Position numbers and translations under genes: made by a program. This document shows positions 41,286-50,760 of a DNA stretch of 64,000 nt, in pieces. The DNA comes from FW021-bin31 sp964647485. GTDB taxonomy: Bacteria > Bacteroidota > Bacteroidia > Chitinophagales > Chitinophagaceae. The stretch lies in the NCBI GenBank assembly GCA_964647485.1, contig CAZYHV010000008.1, positions 62,001 to 126,000 on the forward strand, written 5' to 3'. Each line of letters begins with the position of its first letter. Position 1 is the stretch's first letter. The notes under the pieces were generated by a model. It saw only the letters and a program-made list of their open reading frames with translations. It was not told the origin of the DNA and did not search any database.

Positions 41286-43774
41286 TATTGGTGATCTTTT
41301 GTTAGTTCATCGTAGAGGGCTTTGGCTCGTTCTTCTCCCAGCCATGTTTTTATATCAGAAGACCAAGGAAATTCTGTAAATCTAGCCAGTCCTTTGTTCT
41401 TCTTTCTTTTTTTATAAAAATGTATATCATCTGCCTCCCAGCATTTCCTTAGTTGATTCTCGATTTCATCTTTTGATTTCTCATTATATTCTAAATATTT
41501 ATTATTTTTGTATGGTTTTTTTACCACCTCTTGAGTAGATTTGTATTTGCTATCTTTAAAATTTAAGGTAATCTCATTTTGCAATTTTTCAGCATTTCTT
41601 TTCTTTTTCTTAATTCTTAATTGCTGAACACGTTTTCTTAAAGTTGGAACGTTTTTGTTGAGCGGATTTTTTTCTATAAAATCTTCCATTGCATCGATGT
41701 CATCTGTTTTTTTGATGGTTAGATATACATTATTTATTTTTTCCTGTCTTTTTAGCTCTTGAATCCGGCTCTCAAAGTTCTCAACCTTTTTTAATGAAGC
41801 AAGTTTTTTGAGTTTTTCAATAGCTTCTCCATATCTCTCTTGTTGTTCTAATTGTGTAATGGTATCATTAAGTGTATCAACCTCCTTCCTCCTTTCTTGT
41901 TTGGCCTTTTCTATTTCAGCAATTCTATGTTCTACTTTGTCTCCAAAATCAGGATTGTAGTTAAAGTTCATTCCATAATCCGAATACCCTTGGAGATAAG
42001 CTCCTTTATTTTTTATCTCCTGGAATTCTTTTAATGCTTCATAGACTAAATTATCCTCTACAGCCATATTTGGATTGATACTCATCGAAAGGAGTTCGTT
42101 TATTCTTGAGATCCATCTTTGCCCGTATCTTGCTGACATTTCAACCTGGAATTGTTTGGTGTAAAAATCGATTCGTTCTGCTAGTCCCTTCAATTTAACA
42201 TTGTCAATCTTTACTTTTCCATACCCTAAAGGTTTTGCATATCCTATATTATGATATGTGTCGTCAGTATTATTTAGAGTGATTGCATTAAGAAGCGCGC
42301 CAATCTCAAGTGGTCTTAAATTATGGAATCTCGCTTTTGCACAAAATACAGTTCCTTTTCTTAAAGGGATAAAATGTGATTGCATTTTCGAGGATTCCCC
42401 TGGATGAGGCTTAACATCATTATGTACAGGATATCTTTTATACCCTCTAAGTTTGCCATTTGTATTATAGGTATCAAACTTTGTTGTTTTTCCATTACTT
42501 CCTTTCTGCTTTATATAAAATGGCGTAAAACTTGACTTTGGGCTACTTAAGGTGACAGTTACCTCATCTTCCTCTTTAGGGTTTTCATCAGAACACCAAG
42601 CGTTCCCAACGAATACTCTTCCTTTAAGTCCATTTTCTTCAATTGATCCAAAAATTGTTTCTGCTAAATCTTTATCCCGCGGATAGTTAGGCAATAACTG
42701 CTTTACTCGATATTCGGCGGGTTGTTTATAAGAAAAAGGTAAACCAAAATCTACAATCTCTCGTTTTCCTTTAATTTCTTTCTCTCTATAGAAAACGGGA
42801 ATTCCTTTATCAATTTTGTCTTTCCAAAAAGCCCAATCTTTCAGTTCGTGACTCTCGCCTTTTCCGTCACGGTTTATAAATTTGAAATCTTCCATCTGGG
42901 TTTCAGAGACTTCTAAACGATTAGAGTTATTTTTCAAAATTTCCGATTTTTCCCCTCTAAAAACATATTCCCCTTTTCGAGCAGTGGAAACATCATAATT
43001 ACTTGCTTGTCCTACCAGAACGACCCTACCAGCGAAGGTCTCGCTTTTATCAAGCACATTTTCAGCAAACCTTGCATATCTTAAAGGTTGAAATTTTGAC
43101 ACCCAGGATTTCTGTTTATCATTTTCGTCTAAAGGGTGTATTTCGAATGTATCTCCTAAATCAATGCCTGATAAAATGTCATACTTATATGATGCTGTTC
43201 GGTGATCAAAATCTTCTTTGATATTTGCATTATCAGAAGCACCAAATAAGCCTTCAAAATTTTTATGGTATTTGTTATCAATATCTGTATATCTAATTTT
43301 TAAAGGCTTCCCGCAAGAATGTATATAATACTTCTCACCGTGTCTAATCAAGTACCCACACTTGATTTTCTTTTTGACTTCGTCTTTTGATAATTCATAA
43401 CCTTCATCCATCACATCATCCTTATTTTTAATAATTTGGCGAACCGCGTGACGGTGATTATTAAGTTGAGATAACTTACTATTGGAGATGATCTCCAACA
43501 CATTCCGAAACATCCCTTTTAAAGAAGGCCCCGGAATAAAGTATTGTTTTTCTCCTTTTGAATTCACATAATGAGAAAACTCAGCGGTTTCTTTTCCTTG
43601 CGCATGCCCATTCCTGATAAAAATAGGCGTTTCGGCGGTGATTTTGAGTTCTATTTCCCCACTTTCTCCATCGCTAAAGGGGAGGTCATGACTGACTTGA
43701 TCCGCCCAATCGGGTTTAAAAACTTCATCTTCTTTAGGTGCGGGTACAAAATTATAGACTGATTTTACTGACAT
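41285..43774 (-). CDS. Type III RAMP protein, TIGR03986-type, with coiled-coil C-terminal half
   Basis: The 829-residue protein has a RAMP (RRM-fold) beginning: SGEIELKITAETPIFIRNG, then the FIPGPSLKGMFRNVLE motif (about 79-94), with the matching glycine-rich loop IGYAKPLGYGKV near residue 530. It is therefore a large Cas7-like subunit with insertions. From about residue 610 to 830 the sequence becomes highly charged and helical (IAEIEKAKQERRKEVDTLN, AIEKLKKLASLKKVENF), a probable coiled coil. A basic tail follows, with a final region around FPWSSDIKTWLGEERAKALY. The stop codon overlaps the start of the small membrane-protein gene by one base. Confidence 0.82.
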   Translation of the reverse strand: MSVKSVYNFVPAPKEDEVFKPDWADQVSHDLPFSDGESGEIELKITAETPIFIRNGHAQGKETAEFSHYVNSKGEKQYFIPGPSLKGMFRNVLEIISNSKLSQLNNHRHAVRQIIKNKDDVMDEGYELSKDEVKKKIKCGYLIRHGEKYYIHSCGKPLKIRYTDIDNKYHKNFEGLFGASDNANIKEDFDHRTASYKYDILSGIDLGDTFEIHPLDENDKQKSWVSKFQPLRYARFAENVLDKSETFAGRVVLVGQASNYDVSTARKGEYVFRGEKSEILKNNSNRLEVSETQMEDFKFINRDGKGESHELKDWAFWKDKIDKGIPVFYREKEIKGKREIVDFGLPFSYKQPAEYRVKQLLPNYPRDKDLAETIFGSIEENGLKGRVFVGNAWCSDENPKEEDEVTVTLSSPKSSFTPFYIKQKGSNGKTTKFDTYNTNGKLRGYKRYPVHNDVKPHPGESSKMQSHFIPLRKGTVFCAKARFHNLRPLEIGALLNAITLNNTDDTYHNIGYAKPLGYGKVKIDNVKLKGLAERIDFYTKQFQVEMSARYGQRWISRINELLSMSINPNMAVEDNLVYEALKEFQEIKNKGAYLQGYSDYGMNFNYNPDFGDKVEHRIAEIEKAKQERRKEVDTLNDTITQLEQQERYGEAIEKLKKLASLKKVENFESRIQELKRQEKINNVYLTIKKTDDIDAMEDFIEKNPLNKNVPTLRKRVQQLRIKKKKRNAEKLQNEITLNFKDSKYKSTQEVVKKPYKNNKYLEYNEKSKDEIENQLRKCWEADDIHFYKKRKKNKGLARFTEFPWSSDIKTWLGEERAKALYDELTKDHQ

Positions 43775-43787
43775 AATCTTTTCTTTT

Positions 43788-44222
43788 TTAATGGGTGAAT
43801 CCGGTAAAAATGTGGGCTTTTAAAGTGAGGACTTCCATGCCTTTATCATTAGGATCATCCTCATTTTTCGCACAATTCTCATCGGGTTCCGGAAGCCATA
43901 ATTGTTTAAAATTCAGTTTCTTGATTCCCTCTATACGATGAGAAAAATAAGTTTTGGAATTTAATTCGGCACTGTCCGGAAGATTTTTTAAGTCAAATTC
44001 GGTGATTTGATAATTGCCGGTATGGCGAATCATTATTGATTTTTCTTCATCTTCACAAAATAGCAGGGCTTCCTGGATAAATGGGTTGTCACTTATGATG
44101 TTGAAGTCAAACTTTTCCTTACGCAATACTTTTGGAGATCGGGTATCAGATTTCCATACGTATCCCTCGAATTCCAAATCGGGAATTTCTTGTAAGTCTT
44201 TATATGTTTTTATGCTTTCCAT
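43788..44222 (-). CDS. Type III CRISPR-associated protein, TIGR04423-like
   Basis: The 144-residue protein begins MESIKTYKDLQEIPDLEFEG with a YVWKSDTRSPKVL segment, and has a central FIQEALLFCEDEEKSIMIRHTG. I take it for the TIGR04423 group, which is known only from type III loci of Bacteroidota. The fold is not evident; an alternating beta pattern is likely. Its start overlaps the preceding RAMP stop by one base, and the next RAMP gene is 13 bp downstream, so it is an integral part of the complex operon. No separate Csm2/Cmr5-like small subunit is visible, and this protein could fill that place, though its sequence is not helical. Confidence 0.65.
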   Translation of the reverse strand: MESIKTYKDLQEIPDLEFEGYVWKSDTRSPKVLRKEKFDFNIISDNPFIQEALLFCEDEEKSIMIRHTGNYQITEFDLKNLPDSAELNSKTYFSHRIEGIKKLNFKQLWLPEPDENCAKNEDDPNDKGMEVLTLKAHIFTGFTH

Positions 44223-45616
44223 TATGCTTCTTCTTTTTTTGAAGTGTGATATTCGGTGATTTCTTTATCACCTTTTAAAAGTGTTCCGGTAAACATCCCG
44301 TGGCCTTTGGTGACCATTCCGCCTAAAGGGAGCAAGCCGTTACTGATATCGAGCAAGGTATTCTCTAAGGTTTTTATGATATCTTGATCAATAGAATCTA
44401 TGGGTTGAGATAGATTAATTTTAAGCACAACTCTATCCTCTTCATTTTTTAGATGCGATACTTTTTCAGAAAATAAAGCACCATCTATCCCACCACCGGT
44501 AAACCGGTCTATAGCAACATGATTAAAAATCTTTTCGTTATCGACATCATCGTAATAAAGATCATCTAAAATCAGGATCCCACGCTGGCCGGTGTTTTTC
44601 TTGGTTTCCTTGTCAATTTCTCCTTTTTTACCGAAGAGTTTTGCCACAGCTTGGTTGTTTTCTTCTATATATTTTTTGACCTCACTATTAATTTCATCGG
44701 CATAAAATCCTTGCAATTTATTGTAATGAAAAGCTACCCGATGGGCAATCGCTCCTTTAATAGAACTGGCCGGGATTAAGGTTTTATTGGTGAACCTGAT
44801 CTTCCCGTCTTTATACTCCATCACATCTTTTTCAACAGGTTTATTATCGACTTCGGTATCGCCAAAACCTTCTGAGAAAATAAAGAAATCATCGGGTTTT
44901 AATTGGAGTTTGTAATTCGGTGAATCGGTGTCAGTATCCACAGGGTCAAAATCCAATTCCCCATTTAATGATGGTTTAAAATTCAAATAGTCTTCAAAGT
45001 TATCTTCTAAATCATAGGTTTTATCGAAAACTTCTGATACTCTTAGATTCCCATAGCCGTTTCGGGTTCCCTGACCTACGCGAAATGCAGGGTTTTTGAT
45101 TTTTTCCATCAACTCTTTCCAGGATTCCTCATCTTCTTTAGTCCCTTTCAATTCCATTTCAAAAATAAACCGTGCGCCTTTGTATAATACTTCGTGGTCA
45201 AATAATCCTTTATCTTCAGCGACACCTTTGTGGGTGATGTGAACGTGTTGTCGCGTAGGGAGTTTTTGAAGTTTGGTTTTAACCTCGTCACTCACTTCAT
45301 TATTAAAGCCTTCGGATACTTTTCCTTTTCCATTAAGAAAATAAGCGGAACTTATAAGTAACCTGGAGCCAAGACCTTCGTTTCCATCGCCTTGATAACC
45401 AAAAACATCATTCCAATCGACTTCCCCCTTAGAAAAATCTTCTAATGCATGCCGCAACACCCCGGCTATAGATGTCCCGGGAATTATGGGTAAGCCTAAA
45501 TGATCTTTTTGCACCAAGGAATCAGTTACTAAAGAAGCCGCACCACTTCCTACAAACAAGGGCGTTGAAGCTTCTACTTTAATTCGTGCGATATATCTGT
45601 GCGTTAATTTTTCCAT
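44222..45616 (-). CDS. Two-domain Cas7-type RAMP protein, type III
   Basis: The 464-residue protein contains two Cas7-like units. The first has GSGAASLVTDSLVQKDHLG followed by LPIIPGTSIAGVLRHAL (about 24-57) and the glycine-rich loop VGQGTRNGYGNLRV (about 187-199). The second has RFTNKTLIPASSIKGAIAHRV (about 275-295) and GGMVTKGHGMFTGTL near residue 440. Asp32, just before the IPG motif, is where Csm3/Cmr4-type backbones carry the RNA-cutting Asp. Fused Cas7 subunits are typical of III-D and related complexes. It is 3 bp downstream of csx10 and overlaps the next gene by one base. Confidence 0.85.
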   Translation of the reverse strand: MEKLTHRYIARIKVEASTPLFVGSGAASLVTDSLVQKDHLGLPIIPGTSIAGVLRHALEDFSKGEVDWNDVFGYQGDGNEGLGSRLLISSAYFLNGKGKVSEGFNNEVSDEVKTKLQKLPTRQHVHITHKGVAEDKGLFDHEVLYKGARFIFEMELKGTKEDEESWKELMEKIKNPAFRVGQGTRNGYGNLRVSEVFDKTYDLEDNFEDYLNFKPSLNGELDFDPVDTDTDSPNYKLQLKPDDFFIFSEGFGDTEVDNKPVEKDVMEYKDGKIRFTNKTLIPASSIKGAIAHRVAFHYNKLQGFYADEINSEVKKYIEENNQAVAKLFGKKGEIDKETKKNTGQRGILILDDLYYDDVDNEKIFNHVAIDRFTGGGIDGALFSEKVSHLKNEEDRVVLKINLSQPIDSIDQDIIKTLENTLLDISNGLLPLGGMVTKGHGMFTGTLLKGDKEITEYHTSKKEEA

Positions 45617-45619
45617 ATT

Positions 45620-47089
45620 TTAATTTTTAGGAGCTACTTTAGCCATTTGTGCTGCGAATTTGGTAATGAAAATAGTTCCGTTGTTTTTATATTGCTTTGC
45701 CTGAATGCAAACATTCTGGAATAATTCGAGTGGTTTGCCGCCCTTTTTATTCCAATAGCGGTCAAAAGCAACCCCGTGTTTTAAATACCCTGTTTTATTG
45801 GCAATTAAATTACGTTCTAATTCAGCCATATCCTCTGCCTTGGTTGCATAAGATCGAATAGCCCCCCATTGGCTGGCAGAAATTTTGTATTTATTAAACG
45901 TAGATTTGTGCTTTTCAAATTCCCTTTGTATGGCTTGAGAAAGTTTTATTTCTTCTTGCTTATAAAAAGCTTTATTGTTTAAAAACGCAGCAAGAGAATT
46001 GGCATTTGGTATGAATTCATAGGATTTCCTCTCTTTGTCCGGTTTATCCTCCTCTTTATCCTTTTCAATAATTTCTACGAAATCACATTCTGCCTTTTCA
46101 TTACCCTTTAAGAATTCGGGATTGATAATTATTCGTCCCAAGCCTTCGGCCTGATGCGCTCCCACTTGTTTAAAGCCACCCTCATTTTTTCCTTCTACAT
46201 AAAAAACGGAGCCGGCGGCAATGCAAGCGCGTAAAGAGTCCGTAGTATTGCGTTTCCCGTTCCAGGGAGAGTATTCATAAGTCCGCACCTGGCATTTTTT
46301 CCAATTAATTTCTCCATTAAGTCCGAAATCCTTAGCCTTTGGTTGAAAAGTTGGTTGCCCAAATTCATCATAAAAACACAGATTGCTTTGGGCATAGACT
46401 AAAGTATAATCTCCTTCGGGAGTGAAGATTTCTATTTTTTGAGGATTGTCAATAGCTTCAATTTTCACTTGCCCGTATTGCGCGGTTTTTGATTTTCCTA
46501 CTCGTTTTTTAGCAAGCAAAGCTTTTTCGATATCTTTAATATATTGTTGATCGTCAAAGCAAATAGAAAAAATAAATTCCTGCCCTTTTTTAATCGATTC
46601 AAAGCCAAACATCGCTCCGTCTTTAGAGCGCCTATTCTCGGCATCTTGTGCCGATTTTAAAGCAAAATTCTTTTTGATTTTTGTAATCGCTGTCCCTGAA
46701 GGAGTAATAAAGCCACCTCGCTTTTGTTTTAACTGTAGTTTGTAACCATTTTCTTTTGGGTGGTTATCATCTGTCAAAAGATGCTGTAGAAAAAGGCGTT
46801 TATCCTTTCCTAATTTATCCTCACCTTTCACCATCATATAATCAAACGGAACGGGATAAGAAATTTCACCTTCTTTAGAAATAGTCGCATCGCCAAAAGA
46901 AACTTTACCGGAATGGAAAATAGCATAAGCTTCTTCTGGAGATAATTGTGAATACAATTGTGCTGCTACAATTCCTAGAAAATTACTTCCCGGAATGTAG
47001 TTTAAGGTTTCCATATTGCCTTCTGTGGCCAACTTGCTGTTCAGTACGATATCAGATAACAGGGTTACTTTATAATACTTCTCAATCAT
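45620..47089 (-). CDS. csx10: Csx10-type RAMP protein (Cas5-like subunit of III-D)
   Basis: The 489-residue protein opens KVTLLSDIVLNSKLATEGNM followed by TLNYIPGSNFLGIVAAQLY, the Csx10 pattern. Further family features are FALKSAQDAENRRSKDGAMFGFESI and the internal glycine-containing RVGKSKTAQYGQVKIEAI (about 195-212). Csx10 takes the Cas5 position at the crRNA 5' handle in type III-D complexes and is the main reason to call this locus III-D-like. It overlaps the upstream RAMP by 8 bp, and the next gene starts 3 bp after its stop. Confidence 0.85.
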   Translation of the reverse strand: MIEKYYKVTLLSDIVLNSKLATEGNMETLNYIPGSNFLGIVAAQLYSQLSPEEAYAIFHSGKVSFGDATISKEGEISYPVPFDYMMVKGEDKLGKDKRLFLQHLLTDDNHPKENGYKLQLKQKRGGFITPSGTAITKIKKNFALKSAQDAENRRSKDGAMFGFESIKKGQEFIFSICFDDQQYIKDIEKALLAKKRVGKSKTAQYGQVKIEAIDNPQKIEIFTPEGDYTLVYAQSNLCFYDEFGQPTFQPKAKDFGLNGEINWKKCQVRTYEYSPWNGKRNTTDSLRACIAAGSVFYVEGKNEGGFKQVGAHQAEGLGRIIINPEFLKGNEKAECDFVEIIEKDKEEDKPDKERKSYEFIPNANSLAAFLNNKAFYKQEEIKLSQAIQREFEKHKSTFNKYKISASQWGAIRSYATKAEDMAELERNLIANKTGYLKHGVAFDRYWNKKGGKPLELFQNVCIQAKQYKNNGTIFITKFAAQMAKVAPKN

Positions 47090-47642
47090 TGGTATTGGGT
47101 TTATCGGCTAAAGAAAATTGGCAGCGTCCCAGGCCGCGGTTTCGATTGACGCCCAAATGACGCACCCATTTCAAAGCATTTTCAATGAGCTTTCTCTCTT
47201 TTTCGTCCATTTCTCCTTCAATCTCACCTTCCAATTTGATCGGCATACACACTTCCATGGTCCGTAAAAACTGGTTTTTGGCAACTCCGCTTTCGTTAAT
47301 TTTGGTCTGTGTAATATTGCGATATAAGAAATTAGCTAATTGTGGATTAATTTCTTCTTGTTCATCTTTGTTTAAAGTTGCATTAGAGAAAAAGAGTTTG
47401 CCGTTATGTTTTTCGGTACTGGCCTCATCTATTTCCCAACCAAAAAGCTTTTTAATCAGGTTCCTATCTACCTGCTTTTCCGGCATCTCATAAAGCGCAT
47501 CTTTAAGTAATCCCTTAATCGTTTTTCCCGGGATATAGGGCAAATCATTTTCATCTTTCAGCACCTCAGCATCCGATTCGGCTCCGGCTGATAAACCCGA
47601 CCCGACGTGCCAATCGCTGAGTAATTTTATGGTATATTGCAT
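47082..47642 (-). CDS. Single-domain Cas7-type RAMP protein (Csm3-like)
   Basis: The 186-residue protein is a compact Cas7-like backbone subunit. IKLLSDWHVGSGLSAGAESDAEVLKDENDLPYIPG is followed by KTIKGLLKDAL (40-50), and the late glycine-rich loop is GVNRNRGLGRCQF (about 163-175). The Asp before the LPYIPG motif is the place of the target-RNA-cutting residue in Csm3. The gene starts 5 bp after the cas10 stop and overlaps csx10 by 8 bp, so core subunit levels are probably linked by translational coupling. Confidence 0.85.
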   Translation of the reverse strand: MQYTIKLLSDWHVGSGLSAGAESDAEVLKDENDLPYIPGKTIKGLLKDALYEMPEKQVDRNLIKKLFGWEIDEASTEKHNGKLFFSNATLNKDEQEEINPQLANFLYRNITQTKINESGVAKNQFLRTMEVCMPIKLEGEIEGEMDEKERKLIENALKWVRHLGVNRNRGLGRCQFSLADKPNTND

Positions 47643-47647
47643 ACGTT

Positions 47648-49165
47648 TTAGTTTTGAAGGGTGTTTAATTGAATGACATCGTAGATAATAGATTTGCTTT
47701 TTTCTCTTTCTTCATCTATTTCCATTTTTTCATAGAACTTTCCATTAACTGTTTTCATTCGATCCAGGAAGAACTTTGCGGTGGAAGGGTTAGTATAAAC
47801 TTCTGTTACCCATTGACGCAATTTGGAAATCCCATTTGATTCGCCTTTGGGTAAGTTTTCTTTAAAGTTTTTTATAAAATCCAATTTATCAGTTAGCTCA
47901 GCTATATGAGCAAAACCGTTTTCATTTTCTCCCGTTAAATAGGGACCATATCTAAAATCAATATTATCTCCCACTAACGTTCGTTCTTTCATTTCATTTA
48001 ATGAATCTTCGATAAAAGAATCTTGCACCTTAAAGAATGCCACGGCTGATTTTGGAATCAATCCGTTCATTTTAGGATGATGATTTTCATATTCCTTTGT
48101 TTTCCCTTTGACGAAATTTTTGGCATCTCCACAAAGTTTTTCGGCTAAATCTACGGCATAGTGGAAAGGGTAGGATTTTTTGACATAGGCAATTCCCGCA
48201 CAAGCGGTTATTCCGTTCTTAAATTTATCGATACCAAAATCGGCTTGGAGAAATTTTAATTCGTTTTTCGTTTGCTCCTCAAATTCTTCAAGAAAAGCTT
48301 TGGTAAAATCGAAAGCCAAATCGGCTCGGATAATCACCGTTAAATCATCACCGCCTAAAACAATGGGTCTAATCGGGTAAATACCTTTTTGTTTTTTTAT
48401 TTTGGCAGATTTAAAGGCCTCTTGGGCAGCAGCTTTCGTGGATTTGTCTAATGCATTAGAGAATGATTTAAATCCATTTTTCACTTCTGTATCATTCTTT
48501 TCTTTAAAGGAATTGTTCAAATTCTGAATAATATTTCCCAATCCATTGCCATCAGCGTGAATAACGGCTATCCAAGAACTATTTAAGTCATCAGTATTAA
48601 ATAATAGCTCTTCCGTTTTGAAATCTTTTATACCAGAAATGTCTTCGAAAAGGGTTCTGTTATTTTTTGCATTTATTTTTTTATAGGTAGCCTCATCAAC
48701 AATTTCATCTTCTTTTTCAACCGGATGTTTTTTAAAAGCTACGCCACCTGTGCGCCTGTTTCTTCCTGTTCCCATAAATCCCATTTCAAAAGGAACGGAG
48801 ACCTTGTTGCGTTGCTCCCGAAGTTTATTCTCTAAAGATTGTAAGGCTTCATTTAATTCGTTTTGCTCATATTCCACCACTGCCTGACTAATCGTAATTC
48901 CCGGAGCCATTTCCATCACTGATTTTGGAAATTTTCTTACAAATTCTCGACAATTTCCTTCGTCTTCAAAAATGTATTTGATGTTCCCTGCTGCATTTAA
49001 GATAATATTGGGGTCGTCTTTACTAATTCCTACCTGCCCCCAAAAATGGTTGGTACATATCTCTTCCACCAACTCGCTAGCTCCTACTATTTCTTGTAGT
49101 TTGTTGGTCTGAAAAATAAAACCCTGGATGCCCTGTACGGCAGCGCCATATAAAAATTTACTCAT
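47648..49165 (-). CDS. cas10: Cas10 large subunit with GGDD cyclase motif, no HD domain
   Basis: From the ATG at 49165 the protein has 505 residues and begins MSKFLYGAAVQGIQGFIF, a usual Palm-1-side beginning for Cmr2/III-D-type Cas10. The second palm carries IHADGNGLGN (about 202-211) and VLGGDDLTVIIRADLAF with the GGDD motif at 271-274, so synthesis of cyclic oligoadenylate is expected. No N-terminal HD nuclease domain exists, so DNA cutting must come from other proteins, such as Card1. The chosen start overlaps the cas6 stop as ATGAGTAA; the longer frame to 49267 would add 34 residues unlike Cas10 and overlap cas6 by over 100 bp. Confidence 0.93.
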   Translation of the reverse strand: MSKFLYGAAVQGIQGFIFQTNKLQEIVGASELVEEICTNHFWGQVGISKDDPNIILNAAGNIKYIFEDEGNCREFVRKFPKSVMEMAPGITISQAVVEYEQNELNEALQSLENKLREQRNKVSVPFEMGFMGTGRNRRTGGVAFKKHPVEKEDEIVDEATYKKINAKNNRTLFEDISGIKDFKTEELLFNTDDLNSSWIAVIHADGNGLGNIIQNLNNSFKEKNDTEVKNGFKSFSNALDKSTKAAAQEAFKSAKIKKQKGIYPIRPIVLGGDDLTVIIRADLAFDFTKAFLEEFEEQTKNELKFLQADFGIDKFKNGITACAGIAYVKKSYPFHYAVDLAEKLCGDAKNFVKGKTKEYENHHPKMNGLIPKSAVAFFKVQDSFIEDSLNEMKERTLVGDNIDFRYGPYLTGENENGFAHIAELTDKLDFIKNFKENLPKGESNGISKLRQWVTEVYTNPSTAKFFLDRMKTVNGKFYEKMEIDEEREKSKSIIYDVIQLNTLQN

Positions 49166-49841
49166 TGTTTTTTGTTTTTTTAGCGTTAACCATCCCCATC
49201 CCCCGACTCGCCCCTTTTCCCAATCCAATAAAATTGGGAAGAAATACATTGCTGCTGAAATCGACATCGAAAGCCAGCAGATGGGTATTTTTAAACTTGA
49301 TATTTTTTGCTTTTCTAATCTCGTGTATACGTACCTTTATTTGTTTGTCAATGTGCCAATCTACTCCTTTGGCGAAGGCCAGGATATTGCCGGTGAGGAT
49401 TTTCTCTAACATCTCTACGCGGTCAATATCATTGTCCTGTTGTTTGTATTTGTGATAGTTTTTGGAGCTTAATGCCAACCACTTATTGAGTGCATAGTCG
49501 TAGGATTTGTTCCATACATTGAGGGTGAAGTTATTGAGATCCAGTTTGTCTATTTCTAAGTCTACTTTTTTTCCTTTCAGCCAGATTTCCCATGTCTTCT
49601 GATTAAAAAACTTATGAATTTCATCCACTCCGGCATCTAAACAATAAATGGCAGATTTTCCGCGAATAGATTTATACTGAACCAGAGGATATTTAAAGAG
49701 ATATTGTTTATCGTTAATGTGATGGTTAAAGAGGATATTTTCTCTACCTACTTTTTCAATAACTGCTCCACGGAATGCAGATACTGCTGATGAAGATAAG
49801 GAATGGTCAAATTTAATTAGTAAAGTGCGTAGTCTTTTCAT
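49158..49841 (-). CDS. cas6: CRISPR RNA endonuclease Cas6
   Basis: The 227-residue protein shows the Cas6 pattern: an early ferredoxin-like strand (RTLLIKFDHSLSSSAVSAFRG), the conserved YPLVQYKSIRGKSAI segment (51-65), and the C-terminal glycine-rich loop GLGKGASRGMGMV (206-218). His40/His41 are candidates for the catalytic base. It should cut the long array transcript within each repeat; with the minus-strand repeat this would leave an 8-nt handle, ATTAAGAC. It is the first gene of the roughly 19-kb minus-strand cas operon, and its stop overlaps the cas10 start. Confidence 0.88.
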   Translation of the reverse strand: MKRLRTLLIKFDHSLSSSAVSAFRGAVIEKVGRENILFNHHINDKQYLFKYPLVQYKSIRGKSAIYCLDAGVDEIHKFFNQKTWEIWLKGKKVDLEIDKLDLNNFTLNVWNKSYDYALNKWLALSSKNYHKYKQQDNDIDRVEMLEKILTGNILAFAKGVDWHIDKQIKVRIHEIRKAKNIKFKNTHLLAFDVDFSSNVFLPNFIGLGKGASRGMGMVNAKKTKNNE

Positions 49842-50146
49842 ACCGAATCGGTTAGAGATAATCGAGGATGAGTTAAATAAGTCTATTGGTTGTTTTACAA
49901 AATCTTACTTCAATTGAGAGAGTAAAGAATTTTGAGATACTAAACTAATCTTTTCTTTTATAATAAACAAATTTTATATAAAAATAAAAGTAACTGTGTC
50001 GGTAAAAAGCATTACTTAAAAAAGATATGAAGTAGGGGTTATTGAGTTAACGCTTTGTTTTGTACGAGTGGAATAGTTGTGTGTGATTCGGATTTAAATC
50101 GTTAAAATCCCCATTCTTATACTTTATTTTTTCATAGTTTTGTATT
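49842..50146. other. Divergent intergenic region between cas6 and the PUL 2 sigma factor
   Basis: These 305 bp hold no gene. The cas operon promoter must lie here on the minus strand; I cannot fix it with confidence. The plus-strand promoter element of the sigma-factor gene is at its right end. Confidence 0.5.
50135..50142 (+). promoter_or_regulatory. Bacteroidota -7 element (TAGTTTTG) of PUL 2 sigma gene
   Basis: TAGTTTTG fits TAnnTTTG and lies 4 bp before the ATG at 50147, which would make a nearly leaderless transcript. A matching -33 TTTG is not obvious. Confidence 0.35.
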
Positions 50147-50713
50147 ATGCAGCACTCCCTACCGGAAATATGGTTATGGAACGAAATCCGGTTAGGAAAT
50201 GACCGGGCATTGCATCGGCTGTATATGGATCAATATGATCATTTATTTCGGTATGGACTTCATGTGACATCAGATCGGGCATTGGCAAAAGCTTGTGTGA
50301 ATGGAACTTTTGTTGAAGTATGGACAAAGCGTAAAAAATTACCGGAAGTTGACAATGTGAGAGGGTATTTATTTATCATTTACAAAAGGCAACTTTTTCA
50401 TGAAATAAAATTAAAAACTTCTCGAAGAAACATAAAGGAAGTGCAACCTGAGGCGGTAGATTATGAGCTTTCCTATGAGGCTTTGTTAATTGCTTCTCAG
50501 GAGGAGGAAGAAACAAAATCCCGACTTGAAAAAGCCATCCGCAAATTAACGCCCCGGCAAAAGGAATTCATCCGCATGCGATATTTTGAAAATCTGTCCA
50601 TTAAGGAGATGTCTAAAAAAATCTCTATTTCTCCCAGGACAATTTACAATACCTTATATGCTGCTATCAAAGCGTTGAGAGCAGATTTTATAAAAAAAAA
50701 TAAAAAAAAGTAA
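50147..50713 (+). CDS. ECF RNA polymerase sigma-70 factor, PUL 2
   Basis: The 188-residue protein has sigma region 2 (HRLYMDQYDHLFRYGLHVTSDRALAKACVNGTFVEVWTKRKKL) and region 4 with its helix-turn-helix (LTPRQKEFIRMRYFENLSIKEMSKKISISPRTIYNTLYAAIKAL). Region 2 is more diverged than in the PUL 1 factor: the usual acidic DxxQ-like stretch reads ALAKACVNGTFVEVW. It opens PUL 2, followed after 47 bp by the FecR gene, and probably controls the SusC/D operon downstream. Confidence 0.9.
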   Translation: MQHSLPEIWLWNEIRLGNDRALHRLYMDQYDHLFRYGLHVTSDRALAKACVNGTFVEVWTKRKKLPEVDNVRGYLFIIYKRQLFHEIKLKTSRRNIKEVQPEAVDYELSYEALLIASQEEEETKSRLEKAIRKLTPRQKEFIRMRYFENLSIKEMSKKISISPRTIYNTLYAAIKALRADFIKKNKKK

Positions 50714-50760
50714 CATTTCCTTAGTAAAAAGTTAACACTTGCTTCCACTTTAATAATAGA

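Noticed and set aside
49166..49267. Longer Cas10 with 34 more N-terminal residues, possibly a remnant of an HD domain
   Set aside because: The extra part overlaps cas6, has no HD motif, and the ATG at 49165 gives a typical Cas10 beginning with an ATGAGTAA overlap.
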